In this document: positions 1 through 6,014 of the stretch, piece after piece
Position numbering within the stretch: position 1 is the first letter of the stretch
Layout: each line of letters begins with the position of its first letter
NCBI GenBank assembly: GCA_020696885.1
Contig: JAJFMS010000178.1
Coordinates: 1 to 6,936 of the forward strand
Length of the DNA: 6,936 bases
Direction of reading: 5' to 3'
DNA from: Armatimonadota bacterium
GTDB lineage: Bacteria > Armatimonadota > SYMT01
The notes under the pieces: model-generated
What the model was told of the DNA's origin: nothing
What the model saw: only the letters and a program-made list of their open reading frames with translations
Database searches by the model: none
Translations under genes and position numbers: made by a program

Positions 1-1828
1 CGCGGGTCCCGTCCGGGTACCCGGGATATTCCGGCGCCGCCCCGGTGGCCCGGGCAATGGCGTCTGCCAGCACCTGTGCGGTCAGGGGTCGCAGCAGGGC
101 GTGGGAGTAGAAGCGATCGTCCGACCGGTTGACGGCGTTCGGTAGCGACGAGAGCTGATACGTGCGGGACGACACCACCTCCGCGACCAACCGTCGCAGG
201 TCCCAATTCACGGCTTCCAGGCGCTCGCACAGCACGTCCAGCAGCTCCGGGTTGGAGGCCGGGTTCGAGTCGCGCAGGTCATCGATCGGCTCCACCACAC
301 CGCGGCCGAGCAGGTAGCGCGCCATCCGGTTTGCCACGGATCGGGCCAGCAGGCGCCGCCCCGGGCCCTGCATCCAGTTCGCCACGGCGGCTTTGCGGGC
401 CGGCGCGGGCTCCTTCGCGCTCCCGGGCGCCGCCTCGTCGCCGGCGAGCAGCAGCCTCGGCGACACGTCCTTCCCGGAGCGCGGGTGCTGCACCTCTCCG
501 CGCTCGCCCTCGAAGATGCGGCCACCCTCGAAGCGGACCCGCGCGAAGTGGGCCGCGAACCCGTAGTAGTCGTCCTGCGTCCACCGGTCGAACGGATGGT
601 TGTGGCAGCGAGCGCATTCCAGGCGCACCCCCAACAGGCTGCGGGTGACGAACTCCGCCTGCTCGCGGGGATCGGCGGCGGTGCGGTAGAAGTTGGCGGC
701 GCCGTTCTCCGCCACGCTGCCGTCCGCTCGCAGCAGGCTGCCGACGGTCCGGTCGAGCGGCACGCCGCGCGTCACATGATCGCGCAGCCAGGTGTGGTAG
801 GCGACCGCCGGCCCTTCCCCCAGCCGCCGCGAGCTGAGCTGCAGCAGGTCGGCGAGCTTCAGGGTCCAGTAGTCGTTGAACTCGGGGCGCTTCAGGGCTG
901 CCTCGATCGCCTGCCGCCGCCTGGCGTCCGAGGGCGGCTCCGCCAGGAAGGCGCGGACCTCCTCCGGGGAGGGCAGCGTGCCGAGCACATCTAGATGGAG
1001 GCGGCGGAGGAAGGTGGCGTCGTCACACGGCGGCGAGGGTGGGAGGCCGACCCGCTCCAGCAGGCGCCCCACGGCGCGGTCCAATGGGCCGCTCGCCAGG
1101 AGGGCCGCGGCGCTGGCCGGCGCGTCCGAGAAGCGGACGCCCACCCGCACCGCGGTCACCTCGCCCAGGTATCGCACCGCCACGGTGGCGACACCCCGTC
1201 GCAGCACGGTGACCCGACCCTCGGGCGTGGTCTCGGCGATCCCGTCGTCATTCGAAGTGAAGAGCGCCAGCGAGGTCACGTCTTCCTGGGCGCCGTCCGC
1301 GTAGCGCGCCCGCACCGCGAGCTGCACCTCCCGGCCCACCTGAGGGAGCAGGGAGTCCGGCGGCGTTACCGCCAGCCCGACGAGACGCCGCCGCTGTTCG
1401 CCGTAGGGAGCGCCCGCGGCGATCCACCGGCGCAGGCGCAGGAAGCGGGGATCCGTGGGCGCCAGGCGGCGGCCGCCCCCGTGCGGCACCAGGCCCGCGG
1501 CCTTCCGCAGCAGCAGGCTGGCGTCCGGGTTGGCCAGGTGCACGCGCCGGGCGCCGTACTCGCGGGTGATGCGCTGGTAGTCCGCCTCGGGGTCGTACCC
1601 CAGCAGGCTCAGCCGGAACCCGCCCCGGCCCACCGCGGCCCCGTGGCAGGCACCGCTGTTGCAGCTAGCCCGCGTCAACACCGGCAGGATCGAGGTTGCG
1701 AAATCCGGCGCTGCGGCCTGCGGGAGCGTCTTCGCGGCGGCCGGCGCCCTGGGCGACACGGTCGCGGCGTGGCCGGGAGCCCCGACCATCGCCGCGAACA
1801 ACCCCACTATCGCCGCCCACGCCTTCAC
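1..1828 (-). CDS. Secreted DUF1549/DUF1553 (PSCyt-type) protein, C-terminus cut by window edge
   Basis: About 609 residues are visible, in frame to the left edge, with no stop. The chosen start is GTG at 1828, overlapping the upstream stop as GTGA. It gives a short basic N-terminus, a hydrophobic stretch and an Ala-rich cleavage region near PGHAA, so export is likely. An in-frame ATG 13 codons later is the alternative start. In order: a PSCyt1-like segment with CNSGACHG (C56-x4-C61-H62) and LLLRKAAGLVPHGGG; an Ig-like (Big_2-type) region around 155-225 containing DVTS near 183; DUF1549 around 240-430 with LHLDVLGTLPSPEEV and a canonical CARCHNHPFD (C405, C408, H409); and DUF1553 from about 465 with NRMARYLLGRGVVEP and SRTYQLSS. 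It runs out at YPGYPDGTR, a typical late DUF1553 motif, so roughly 100-150 residues are probably missing. Members are abundant in Planctomycetota and are thought to be envelope cytochrome-like proteins of unsettled role. Family assignment is confident. Heme binding and function are inference. Confidence 0.93.
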   Translation of the reverse strand, partial: MKAWAAIVGLFAAMVGAPGHAATVSPRAPAAAKTLPQAAAPDFATSILPVLTRASCNSGACHGAAVGRGGFRLSLLGYDPEADYQRITREYGARRVHLANPDASLLLRKAAGLVPHGGGRRLAPTDPRFLRLRRWIAAGAPYGEQRRRLVGLAVTPPDSLLPQVGREVQLAVRARYADGAQEDVTSLALFTSNDDGIAETTPEGRVTVLRRGVATVAVRYLGEVTAVRVGVRFSDAPASAAALLASGPLDRAVGRLLERVGLPPSPPCDDATFLRRLHLDVLGTLPSPEEVRAFLAEPPSDARRRQAIEAALKRPEFNDYWTLKLADLLQLSSRRLGEGPAVAYHTWLRDHVTRGVPLDRTVGSLLRADGSVAENGAANFYRTAADPREQAEFVTRSLLGVRLECARCHNHPFDRWTQDDYYGFAAHFARVRFEGGRIFEGERGEVQHPRSGKDVSPRLLLAGDEAAPGSAKEPAPARKAAVANWMQGPGRRLLARSVANRMARYLLGRGVVEPIDDLRDSNPASNPELLDVLCERLEAVNWDLRRLVAEVVSSRTYQLSSLPNAVNRSDDRFYSHALLRPLTAQVLADAIARATGAAPEYPGYPDGTR

Positions 1829-2916
1829 TTCTTGAGGCGCTCCACGAACGGCGTGCCGGACTTCTGGGCGTATTCCGTGCCGTATTTCAGGAACAGCACG
1901 CGCACCCAACCGTCCACCGCCTGCTTGCGCAGACCGGCATCGTCCTTGACGTACTCCTCTACCTCTCGCAGCACGCGGTCTACGGTCGCGTTATCGTTAC
2001 TCGGCTGGATAAAGGCTCGAAGCAGGCCGAGCAGCTTCGGATCGGTCGGCGCGGCGCCCGGGATCGAGCCGCGCTCCGACGCCGGGGCCGTCCCCGCCGG
2101 AGCCTGGCCGCGAAGCTGCGCCACTTCTTGCCGGAGCGTGCGGATCTCCGCCACCAGCGCCGCAAACGCCGCCCGCAGCCCTTCGGGGGTAGAGACGTCC
2201 AGCTTGGCCGGGTCCAGCTCCGGCATCCGCTCGGTGCGAGCCGCCGCGGGTCGTCCGGGACGCTGCACCGTCCCCCGTCGCCGCTCCAGTAGCTCTTCCG
2301 CGGTGGGCGGCTTTGGATCTCCCGCGAGAGCGGACAGGGCTTTCAGCACCGCCGGGCCATCCGCGATCCCGGGCTGCACCAGCGCGAAGTTCGCCGTTAC
2401 CTGGTTGCCCTTGCCGACGACGATTGTCATCAGGCACTTCTTGTTGAGGCCGTAGTTGCCCGGTCCTTCCGGCCCATCTAGGGAGATCGTGATCGGCGCC
2501 TGGGTCCGCAGCGACTGCGCCACCTGCGGCAGCCGCGCTTCGGAGGCCACGCGATCGTCCGTCAGGAACACGATTACCGTCATCAGCGCGTCTTTGTGCT
2601 CCACGCCGTACTGGTCTACCGTGTTCAGCAGGGGGACCAGCGAGCGCTCCAGCGCGTGCACGAATACCACGACGGTGGGCGCGCCGCCGAACTGGGTGAC
2701 GTAGTCCACCTCTTTTCCGCGGCTCGGCCCAGTGACGTCGAACACCCGGAACGGGGTGAGCTTTTCGCCCGGCTGCGGGCCGGAGAACACCTTCTCCTGC
2801 GCGGCGGCGGGGAGGCTCCCCAGGGCGAGGAAGAGCGCGGCGCCCGCCAACGCGACGAGCCGGCCGGCTAGACCGGCAGCATTGCCGGAAATGAATGAGT
2901 GTGGGTGGAAGTTCAT
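1825..2916 (-). CDS. Secreted thioredoxin-fold (redoxin-like) protein lacking active-site cysteines
   Basis: This is a 363-residue protein. ATG at 2916 is chosen because it places a clear signal peptide at the N-terminus: a hydrophobic run VALAGAALFLALG, then probable cleavage after LPAAA (39) before QE. The frame stays open upstream to another ATG at 3030, but those 38 residues look non-coding and would bury the signal. Residues 45-200 read as a thioredoxin/redoxin fold: strand PTVVVFVHALE (80-90), strand MTVIVFLTDD (112-121), then PITISLDGPEGPGNYGL (141-157) and MTIVVGKGNQVTANFALV (163-180). The position where redoxins carry CxxC reads FVHALERSL. The only cysteine is C161, so thiol redox catalysis is unlikely and a structural or binding role is more plausible. 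Residues 244-269 look like a short coiled coil. A Pro/Ala linker and a helical C-terminal domain (292-363) follow. It is the first gene of a coupled operon with the DUF1549/DUF1553 gene, which suggests a shared envelope job. The Shine-Dalgarno is weak (GGA only). Fold assignment is moderately confident; function is unknown. Confidence 0.85.
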   Translation of the reverse strand: MNFHPHSFISGNAAGLAGRLVALAGAALFLALGSLPAAAQEKVFSGPQPGEKLTPFRVFDVTGPSRGKEVDYVTQFGGAPTVVVFVHALERSLVPLLNTVDQYGVEHKDALMTVIVFLTDDRVASEARLPQVAQSLRTQAPITISLDGPEGPGNYGLNKKCLMTIVVGKGNQVTANFALVQPGIADGPAVLKALSALAGDPKPPTAEELLERRRGTVQRPGRPAAARTERMPELDPAKLDVSTPEGLRAAFAALVAEIRTLRQEVAQLRGQAPAGTAPASERGSIPGAAPTDPKLLGLLRAFIQPSNDNATVDRVLREVEEYVKDDAGLRKQAVDGWVRVLFLKYGTEYAQKSGTPFVERLKK

Positions 2917-2950
2917 GGAATGGTCCGGAAAAGACAGCAGCCATCCCTTT

Positions 2951-2963
2951 GGACGTTTCGTCC
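2951..2963 (-). promoter_or_regulatory. Small hairpin in the leader of the redoxin-like gene
   Basis: On the minus strand GGACG and CGTCC pair around an AAA loop, about 35 bases upstream of the ATG at 2916. A second palindrome, TTGCCGGCAA, lies farther upstream at 3003-3012. A 9-mer, CCGGCAAGA on the plus strand, occurs at 2962-2970 and again at 3006-3014. They could be a leader RNA structure or a protein-binding site. The stem is short, so chance is possible. Confidence 0.25.
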
Positions 2964-3029
2964 GGCAAGAAGTTGTGGGCGAGTCACTGGGCCAACCACA
3001 GGTTGCCGGCAAGACCGTCGGGAACGTCA

Positions 3030-3058
3030 ATCATAGTGATGATTGTTTGGTAAAACTG
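3030..3058 (-). promoter_or_regulatory. Possible leftward promoter region for the redoxin/DUF1549 operon
   Basis: The minus strand carries a TATGAT hexamer at 3035-3030, close to the vegetative -10 consensus, inside the most AT-rich stretch of the left intergenic half. The sequence 17 bases upstream (CAGTTT, 3058-3053) is a poor -35, so this is only a candidate. It would leave a leader of roughly 105 bases before the ATG at 2916. The hexamer AAACTG occurs twice on the plus strand, at 3053-3058 and 3074-3079, exactly 21 bp apart, flanking two TTCGAA sites; this could be an operator. Confidence 0.22.
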
Positions 3059-3275
3059 TTTTTCGAAGTTTCGAAACTGCGGGTAGCGGCGGGCTCCGCG
3101 TCATCATCCATTAGTTCCCGCGTAGCGACCTGCATTGCCGACCGGTAGACGCTATTGCTTCCTACCAGAAGAGGCCGTCTTCTTCCGTCAACCGATGTAG
3201 TAGTTGGGAGCCCGCCCGGATAGCGGACAGGAACGCCCAGGCGGAGCGCAGCACACGGTCTCCCGAAAGACTCGA

Positions 3276-3291
3276 TGCGAGAGAAATCGCA
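3276..3291. promoter_or_regulatory. Inverted repeat TGCGA-N6-TCGCA, possible upstream activator site
   Basis: A perfect 5+5 dyad with a 6-base spacer. Its centre lies about 70 bp upstream of the start predicted from the candidate sigma-54 promoter at 3327-3343, a position compatible with an enhancer-binding protein. As RNA it would be a hairpin with a GAGAAA loop, but it lies upstream of the predicted transcript start. The role is inference. Confidence 0.28.
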
Positions 3292-3326
3292 GGGCTAATC
3301 CGGCCCGGGTGGCTAACGCAACATTC

Positions 3327-3343
3327 TTGGTCGCTAACTTGCT
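3327..3343 (+). promoter_or_regulatory. Candidate sigma-54 (-24/-12) promoter of the prepilin operon
   Basis: TTGGTCGCTAACTTGCT matches the sigma-54 consensus TTGGCACG-N4-TTGCT at TTGG and TTGCT. The GG (-24) and GC (-12) are at the exact canonical spacing of ten intervening bases. The central CACG is not conserved. Predicted transcription would start near 3354, leaving a leader of about 98 bases before ATG 3452. Pilin genes are classical sigma-54 targets through PilR-type activators, which fits the genes downstream. An overlapping sigma-70 reading (TTGGTC, 17 bp, GATAAC) is weaker but cannot be excluded. Confidence 0.42.
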
Positions 3344-3441
3344 ATCACCGATAACCGATAGATGTATTAAGGGCCGCCCTGCCCGGATGTTTGGAGTAGG
3401 TTCGATCAATCGATTGGTGGGTCCGACAACGTGGCTGTGCT

Positions 3442-3446
3442 GGAGG
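3442..3446 (+). promoter_or_regulatory. Ribosome binding site fixing the start of the first prepilin gene
   Basis: GGAGG stands five bases before ATG 3452. This favours that codon over the in-frame GTG codons at 3431 and 3437, which lie upstream of the Shine-Dalgarno sequence itself. Confidence 0.7.
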
Positions 3447-3451
3447 GTGGA

Positions 3452-3886
3452 ATGAGGCTGACCCGAGCGGGTATCAGAAGCAAACGACGCGGTACCACGC
3501 TGATCGAAGCGATGGTGGCGCTTGCGGTGACCGGGATGGCCATCGCCACGTTCGCGACCGCGTTTCCCTTCGCCAGCAGCAACATCTCGCGGAGCCGGCA
3601 GAGCGAGGTGGCTACGAACGCGTGTCAGCTTCAACTGGAGTACTGGCGAGATGTGGGCTACGCTTCGCTGCCGCTTCCGGCAGGGACGCAGTCCTTGAGC
3701 CAGCCGTTCACGCCGCCTTCCGGCCTGAACGGCGGGACAGCAACGGTAGCCTTCACCCGGGTTACGGATACGATGACTCCCACTTCCGTCGATACCGGCA
3801 GTATCCGCGTGCAGGCCACGATCCGGTGGACCGGTACCGGTCGTGACGGCGGTGAAGTGACACTCACCAGCCTTGTCGCTCAGTAG
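3452..3886 (+). CDS. Type IV prepilin / pseudopilin, PilV/GspI-like
   Basis: A 144-residue protein starting at ATG 3452, preceded by GGAGG. It has a class III (prepilin peptidase) signal: a basic 14-residue leader ending SKRRG, cleavage after G14, then TTLIE with the conserved Glu at +5 of the mature protein (E19). The hydrophobic helix EAMVALAVTGMAIATFATAF follows. Thr replaces the usual Phe at +1. The remaining globular part, about 100 residues, has a pattern seen in minor pilins: a polar helix (RQSEVATNACQLQLEYWRD, 49-67), then beta-rich sequence ending VTLTSLVAQ. Length and architecture fit minor pilins of the PilV/GspI group. It is first in a three-gene operon, 17 bases before the next prepilin gene. 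The product should be an inner-membrane protein assembled at the tip or initiation complex of a pilus or pseudopilus. Prepilin identity is secure; the PilV/GspI assignment rests mainly on gene order. Confidence 0.88.
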   Translation: MRLTRAGIRSKRRGTTLIEAMVALAVTGMAIATFATAFPFASSNISRSRQSEVATNACQLQLEYWRDVGYASLPLPAGTQSLSQPFTPPSGLNGGTATVAFTRVTDTMTPTSVDTGSIRVQATIRWTGTGRDGGEVTLTSLVAQ

Positions 3887-3903
3887 TCTGGAAACCTTTT
3901 CCC

Positions 3904-4491
3904 ATGCGACAGTTCCGGATCTCTCCTCGACGGCGCGGTACCACGCTGGCGGAAGTCCTCATCAGCGCCAGCATCTCCACCGTCATCGTTGGTGGCCTCA
4001 TCGCCTTCTCACGATTCCAGCAGATGACCTGGCTGGATGGGTGGGCGGCCACTTCAACCCAGTCGGCGGCGCAACTGGCCCTGCAGCGAATCGCGCCCGA
4101 CATCCGCTGTGCCCGCCGCGTAGTAACGGCCCAGTCGTCAGCCAGCCGGCTCTCGCTGCAGATGCCGCAGTACGCGGCCGACGGCAGTCTGGTGGTGCCG
4201 ATGCAGGATGGAGAGCTCCTCTCCTACTATCTTTCGGACCGTACCGGCAGCCCACAAGCCAGCGGCGGCATTCTGTGGCGCTCGGTTAATGGGGTTCCCA
4301 GTTCCGCGTGGGCGCTGCAGGGCACCGGCGGACGCATTACCCTGGGCACGGGCGGGCTGACGTTCAGCTACCTCCCGGCAGTCGATCCTACGGTGGTAAC
4401 GGTCACAATCAACGCTTCTTCCACTGCCGGCACGCGCACCAACCGTCTCTCCACCTCGCAGGAGGTACTCCTGCGGAATCACGGGCTGTAG
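3904..4491 (+). CDS. Type IV prepilin / pseudopilin, PilW/GspJ-like
   Basis: A 195-residue protein. Its 12-residue leader ends PRRRG, with cleavage after G12 before TTLAE (Glu17 is the +5 Glu), then a transmembrane helix EVLISASISTVIVGGLIAFS. The following helix (WAATSTQSAAQLALQRIAPD, about 48-67) and RCARRVVTAQSSASRLSLQM resemble the PilW/GspJ group, where an extended helix precedes a beta sheet. Sequences such as GELLSYYLSD and GILWRSVNG give the typical strand pattern of reading a formatted value, and the protein ends EVLLRNHGL. It follows the first prepilin by 17 bases. The Shine-Dalgarno is weak (GGAAA about ten bases upstream), so translation may depend on the upstream gene. The DNA encoding RGTTL shares a 15-base identity with the preceding gene. 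Prepilin identity is confident; the subtype is inferred from length and gene order. Confidence 0.87.
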   Translation: MRQFRISPRRRGTTLAEVLISASISTVIVGGLIAFSRFQQMTWLDGWAATSTQSAAQLALQRIAPDIRCARRVVTAQSSASRLSLQMPQYAADGSLVVPMQDGELLSYYLSDRTGSPQASGGILWRSVNGVPSSAWALQGTGGRITLGTGGLTFSYLPAVDPTVVTVTINASSTAGTRTNRLSTSQEVLLRNHGL

Positions 4492-4523
4492 CGTTCGGGA
4501 CGTGAGCGTCCAACATCCGGCCT

Positions 4524-4527
4524 GGAG
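4524..4527 (+). promoter_or_regulatory. Ribosome binding site of the PilX-like gene
   Basis: GGAG lies eight bases before ATG 4536, in the 44-base gap after the previous stop. It supports that start codon. Confidence 0.6.
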
Positions 4528-4535
4528 TAACACCA

Positions 4536-5666
4536 ATGTCTCGACTTCGTGCCCGGCGCGGCTACGCGCTGTTGACCGCCACCGCCGTGATCACCTGTAT
4601 GGCGATTCTGGGCGCCTCACTCCTGAGCATGGCCGGGGCCTCCGGCCGGATTGCCACGCGCCGCCGACAGAACGCCGAAGCGTTGCAACTGGCGATGGGG
4701 GGGATGGACCTGGCTGTCCGCCGCTTAAAGGACAATCAGGCATATACCGGCTTTGCCGCGCAAGCGCTGGGTGGGGGGACGCTGGCGCTTTCGGTGAGCA
4801 CGCCCGCCAGCAACGCGGACCGCCGCATCGTCACCAGTACGGGAGTGGTGAGCGGAGGCGCGTATGCTGTCACTCGCACAATCCGCGGCACGATGGACCT
4901 GGGGGTGATTCCGCCGTTGTTCTACAACGCGCTGGCGGCCAGAGAGAGCTTCATCCTGAACGGAAACATCACCACCGGGTCCACGCCCACGCCCGCCCAG
5001 GGGAACGTTCACTGCAACCAGAACGTGACGATCACCGGGACCTCCGGCATCGTCGACGGACGGGTCACCGCCACCGGATCAGTGATCACCTCCGGCACGC
5101 CTACGGTCACCGGCGGTCTCTTTTCGGGGATGCCGCTGATGGACTTCCCTGTGATCGATAGCAACTTCCAGGCCAAGGCGCTGCTGAACGGGGCTACCAC
5201 CGGCAGCGTCAGCGTGAGTGATGGACGGCTCATTCAGGGGAAGATCAACGGCAACCTGACGGTCGGAACGCCGAACGGCTGCAAAGTGACAGGGGTGGTC
5301 TGGGTGACCGGAACCGTCACGGTGACCGGCCCCGTCACCGGGAAGGGAACCATCGTGGCGAACAGCACGATGGCGCTGGATGCCCGCAATGATTATCCTG
5401 TCGGGGATCTCAATAACGTGGCCTACATCACCACTTCCACGGCCACGCCGGCCGTCACCCTCGGCGGAAACCGGCAGTTCAAAGGCATCATCTACGCGCC
5501 GGATGGGGGTGTAAAGCTTAACGGTAACCCGGAGCTGATCGGCAGCGTCCTGGCCCGGGCGGTCGAGTTCAATGGCAACCCGATTATCCGGCGTTGGACC
5601 GACTTCACCAATGATCCAATACCCCTGCCGTCGATGTTTCAGCTTCGTGGGTGGGAGGAGCCGTAG
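4536..5666 (+). CDS. PilX/GspK-like prepilin with a long beta-repeat C-terminal domain
   Basis: A 376-residue protein. The N-terminus has a short basic leader, MSRLRARRG, then YALLTATAVITCMAILG: a prepilin-like signal with Gly9 at the predicted cleavage site but no Glu at +5 (Thr14). This matches the PilX/GspK class, where that Glu is typically absent. A helix AEALQLAMGGMDLAVRRLKD (46-65) follows. From about 115 the sequence is rich in Gly, Thr, Val and Asn. It carries recurring NGN motifs (142-144, 238-240, 329-331, 346-348) and strand-like stretches such as GVVWVTGTVTVTGPVTGKG and GIIYAPDGGVKLNG, suggesting a stacked beta (solenoid-like) fold. I think the C-terminal half corresponds to the DUF7305-type domain found behind PilX N-termini; that name is from memory of the family style. 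It is longer than simple pseudopilins. It probably caps or decorates the pilus/pseudopilus tip assembled with the two upstream gene products. Confidence 0.85.
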   Translation: MSRLRARRGYALLTATAVITCMAILGASLLSMAGASGRIATRRRQNAEALQLAMGGMDLAVRRLKDNQAYTGFAAQALGGGTLALSVSTPASNADRRIVTSTGVVSGGAYAVTRTIRGTMDLGVIPPLFYNALAARESFILNGNITTGSTPTPAQGNVHCNQNVTITGTSGIVDGRVTATGSVITSGTPTVTGGLFSGMPLMDFPVIDSNFQAKALLNGATTGSVSVSDGRLIQGKINGNLTVGTPNGCKVTGVVWVTGTVTVTGPVTGKGTIVANSTMALDARNDYPVGDLNNVAYITTSTATPAVTLGGNRQFKGIIYAPDGGVKLNGNPELIGSVLARAVEFNGNPIIRRWTDFTNDPIPLPSMFQLRGWEEP

Positions 5667-5691
5667 CCCGCACGCGCTCCCAGCGAGCGGG
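5667..5691 (+). terminator. Imperfect hairpin directly after the prepilin operon
   Basis: It begins at the base after the TAG stop. CCCGC pairs with GCGGG, then an A-A mismatch, then CGC with GCG around a 7-base loop. No T-run follows, so if it terminates transcription it is not a canonical intrinsic terminator. Confidence 0.3.
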
Positions 5692-5749
5692 ACACGCGCG
5701 CCGAAGCGCTTCTCCACTTCTCGAACAAGACGATACGGGCCGGGTCAGA

Positions 5750-5764
5750 GGGGCGCGGAGCCCC
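5750..5764. terminator. GC hairpin between convergent prepilin operon and WD40 remnant
   Basis: GGGGC and GCCCC form a 5-bp stem with a 5-base loop, two bases beyond the WD40 stop. On the plus strand it is followed by GTTTAG, a very short T-run. Its position between convergent genes suits a bidirectional terminator, but the stem is short. Confidence 0.33.
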
Positions 5765-5766
5765 GT

Positions 5767-6014
5767 TTAGTGCGCGGTGTCGGGGAGCTCCCACAGCGCG
5801 ATCCGCCCGCCGAGGTTTCCCGTGACCACGGTGCTGCCGGAAGGAGAGAAGGCCAGCGCGCTGAGTGGCCGGGTCCCGTCGCGTCCTTGAGCCAGCAGTT
5901 TGCCGGTGACACCGTCCCAGATGGAGACTCCACCCTCCGAATGGCCGGTAGCCACTCGCCGCCCGTCGGACGAATACGCAACGGAGTGAGTAAAGCTCGG
6001 AGCTAACGGAGAAT
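5767..6014 (-). pseudogene. WD40-repeat protein remnant, last two blades only
   Basis: The minus-strand frame ending at TAA 5767-5769 encodes two recognisable WD40 repeats. The first is HSVAYSSDGRRVATG then GVSIWDGVTGKLLAQ; the second is PLSALAFSPSGSTVVTG then GGRIALWELPDTAH. Functional WD40 propellers need about seven blades. Here the similarity stops at about 6014, exactly where the 74-bp inverted repeat begins. The frame stays open through the repeat up to a stop at 6192-6190, but that part (including WGGYKDENGVDPSRV) has no WD40 pattern. I therefore read this as the 3' fragment of a gene whose 5' part was lost. WD40 proteins, free or fused to cytochrome domains, are frequent near DUF1549 genes, so it may once have belonged with the left operon; that link is speculative. 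A small expressed protein starting at ATG 6096 or GTG 6111 is possible but unlikely. Confidence 0.72.

Larger units (their letters stand above)
2917..3451. other. Divergent intergenic region between the redoxin/DUF1549 operon and the prepilin operon
   Basis: About 535 bases without a convincing gene. Open frames here on either strand give low-complexity or Arg/Pro/Ser-rich peptides with no recognisable family. The region is locally AT-richer at 3023-3080 and 3319-3370, as expected for two divergent promoters. It contains several short palindromes, including TTGCCGGCAA at 3003-3012, GTTTCGAAAC at 3068-3077, AGAAGA/TCTTCT with a 5-base loop at 3167-3183, TGCGA/TCGCA at 3276-3291 and CAATCGATTG at 3407-3416. 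No tRNA or recognised riboswitch was found. The 3' part is the leader of the prepilin operon. Confidence 0.7.

Noticed and set aside
995..2455. A 486-codon open frame on the plus strand.
   Set aside because: It lies antisense to the DUF1549 and redoxin-like genes, which have clear family motifs; the peptide is Arg/Gly/Pro-rich without domains, as expected for a high-GC shadow frame.
1997..2968. A 323-codon open frame on the minus strand overlapping the redoxin-like gene.
   Set aside because: Its peptide is Arg-rich and featureless, whereas the other frame has a signal peptide and thioredoxin-like strands.
2916..3030. Upstream ATG at 3030 extending the redoxin-like protein by 38 residues.
   Set aside because: The extension is Pro/Ser/Trp-rich with no homology-like features and would place the signal peptide internally; the AT-rich candidate promoter also lies there.
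3235..3330. Possible cyclic-di-GMP (GEMM-type) riboswitch upstream of the pilin operon, suggested by small hairpins with GAAA and location.
   Set aside because: The conserved junction sequences and tetraloop receptor could not be matched, and the segment lies mostly upstream of the candidate promoter. A covariance-model search would settle it.
3399..3417. GGTTCGATC resembling a tRNA T-loop.
   Set aside because: The flanking bases do not form a T-stem, and no acceptor, D or anticodon arm is present; it is part of palindromic DNA (CAATCGATTG).
3188..3634. A 148-codon minus-strand open frame reaching into the first prepilin gene.
   Set aside because: No recognisable motif, and it overlaps the certain prepilin N-terminus antisense.
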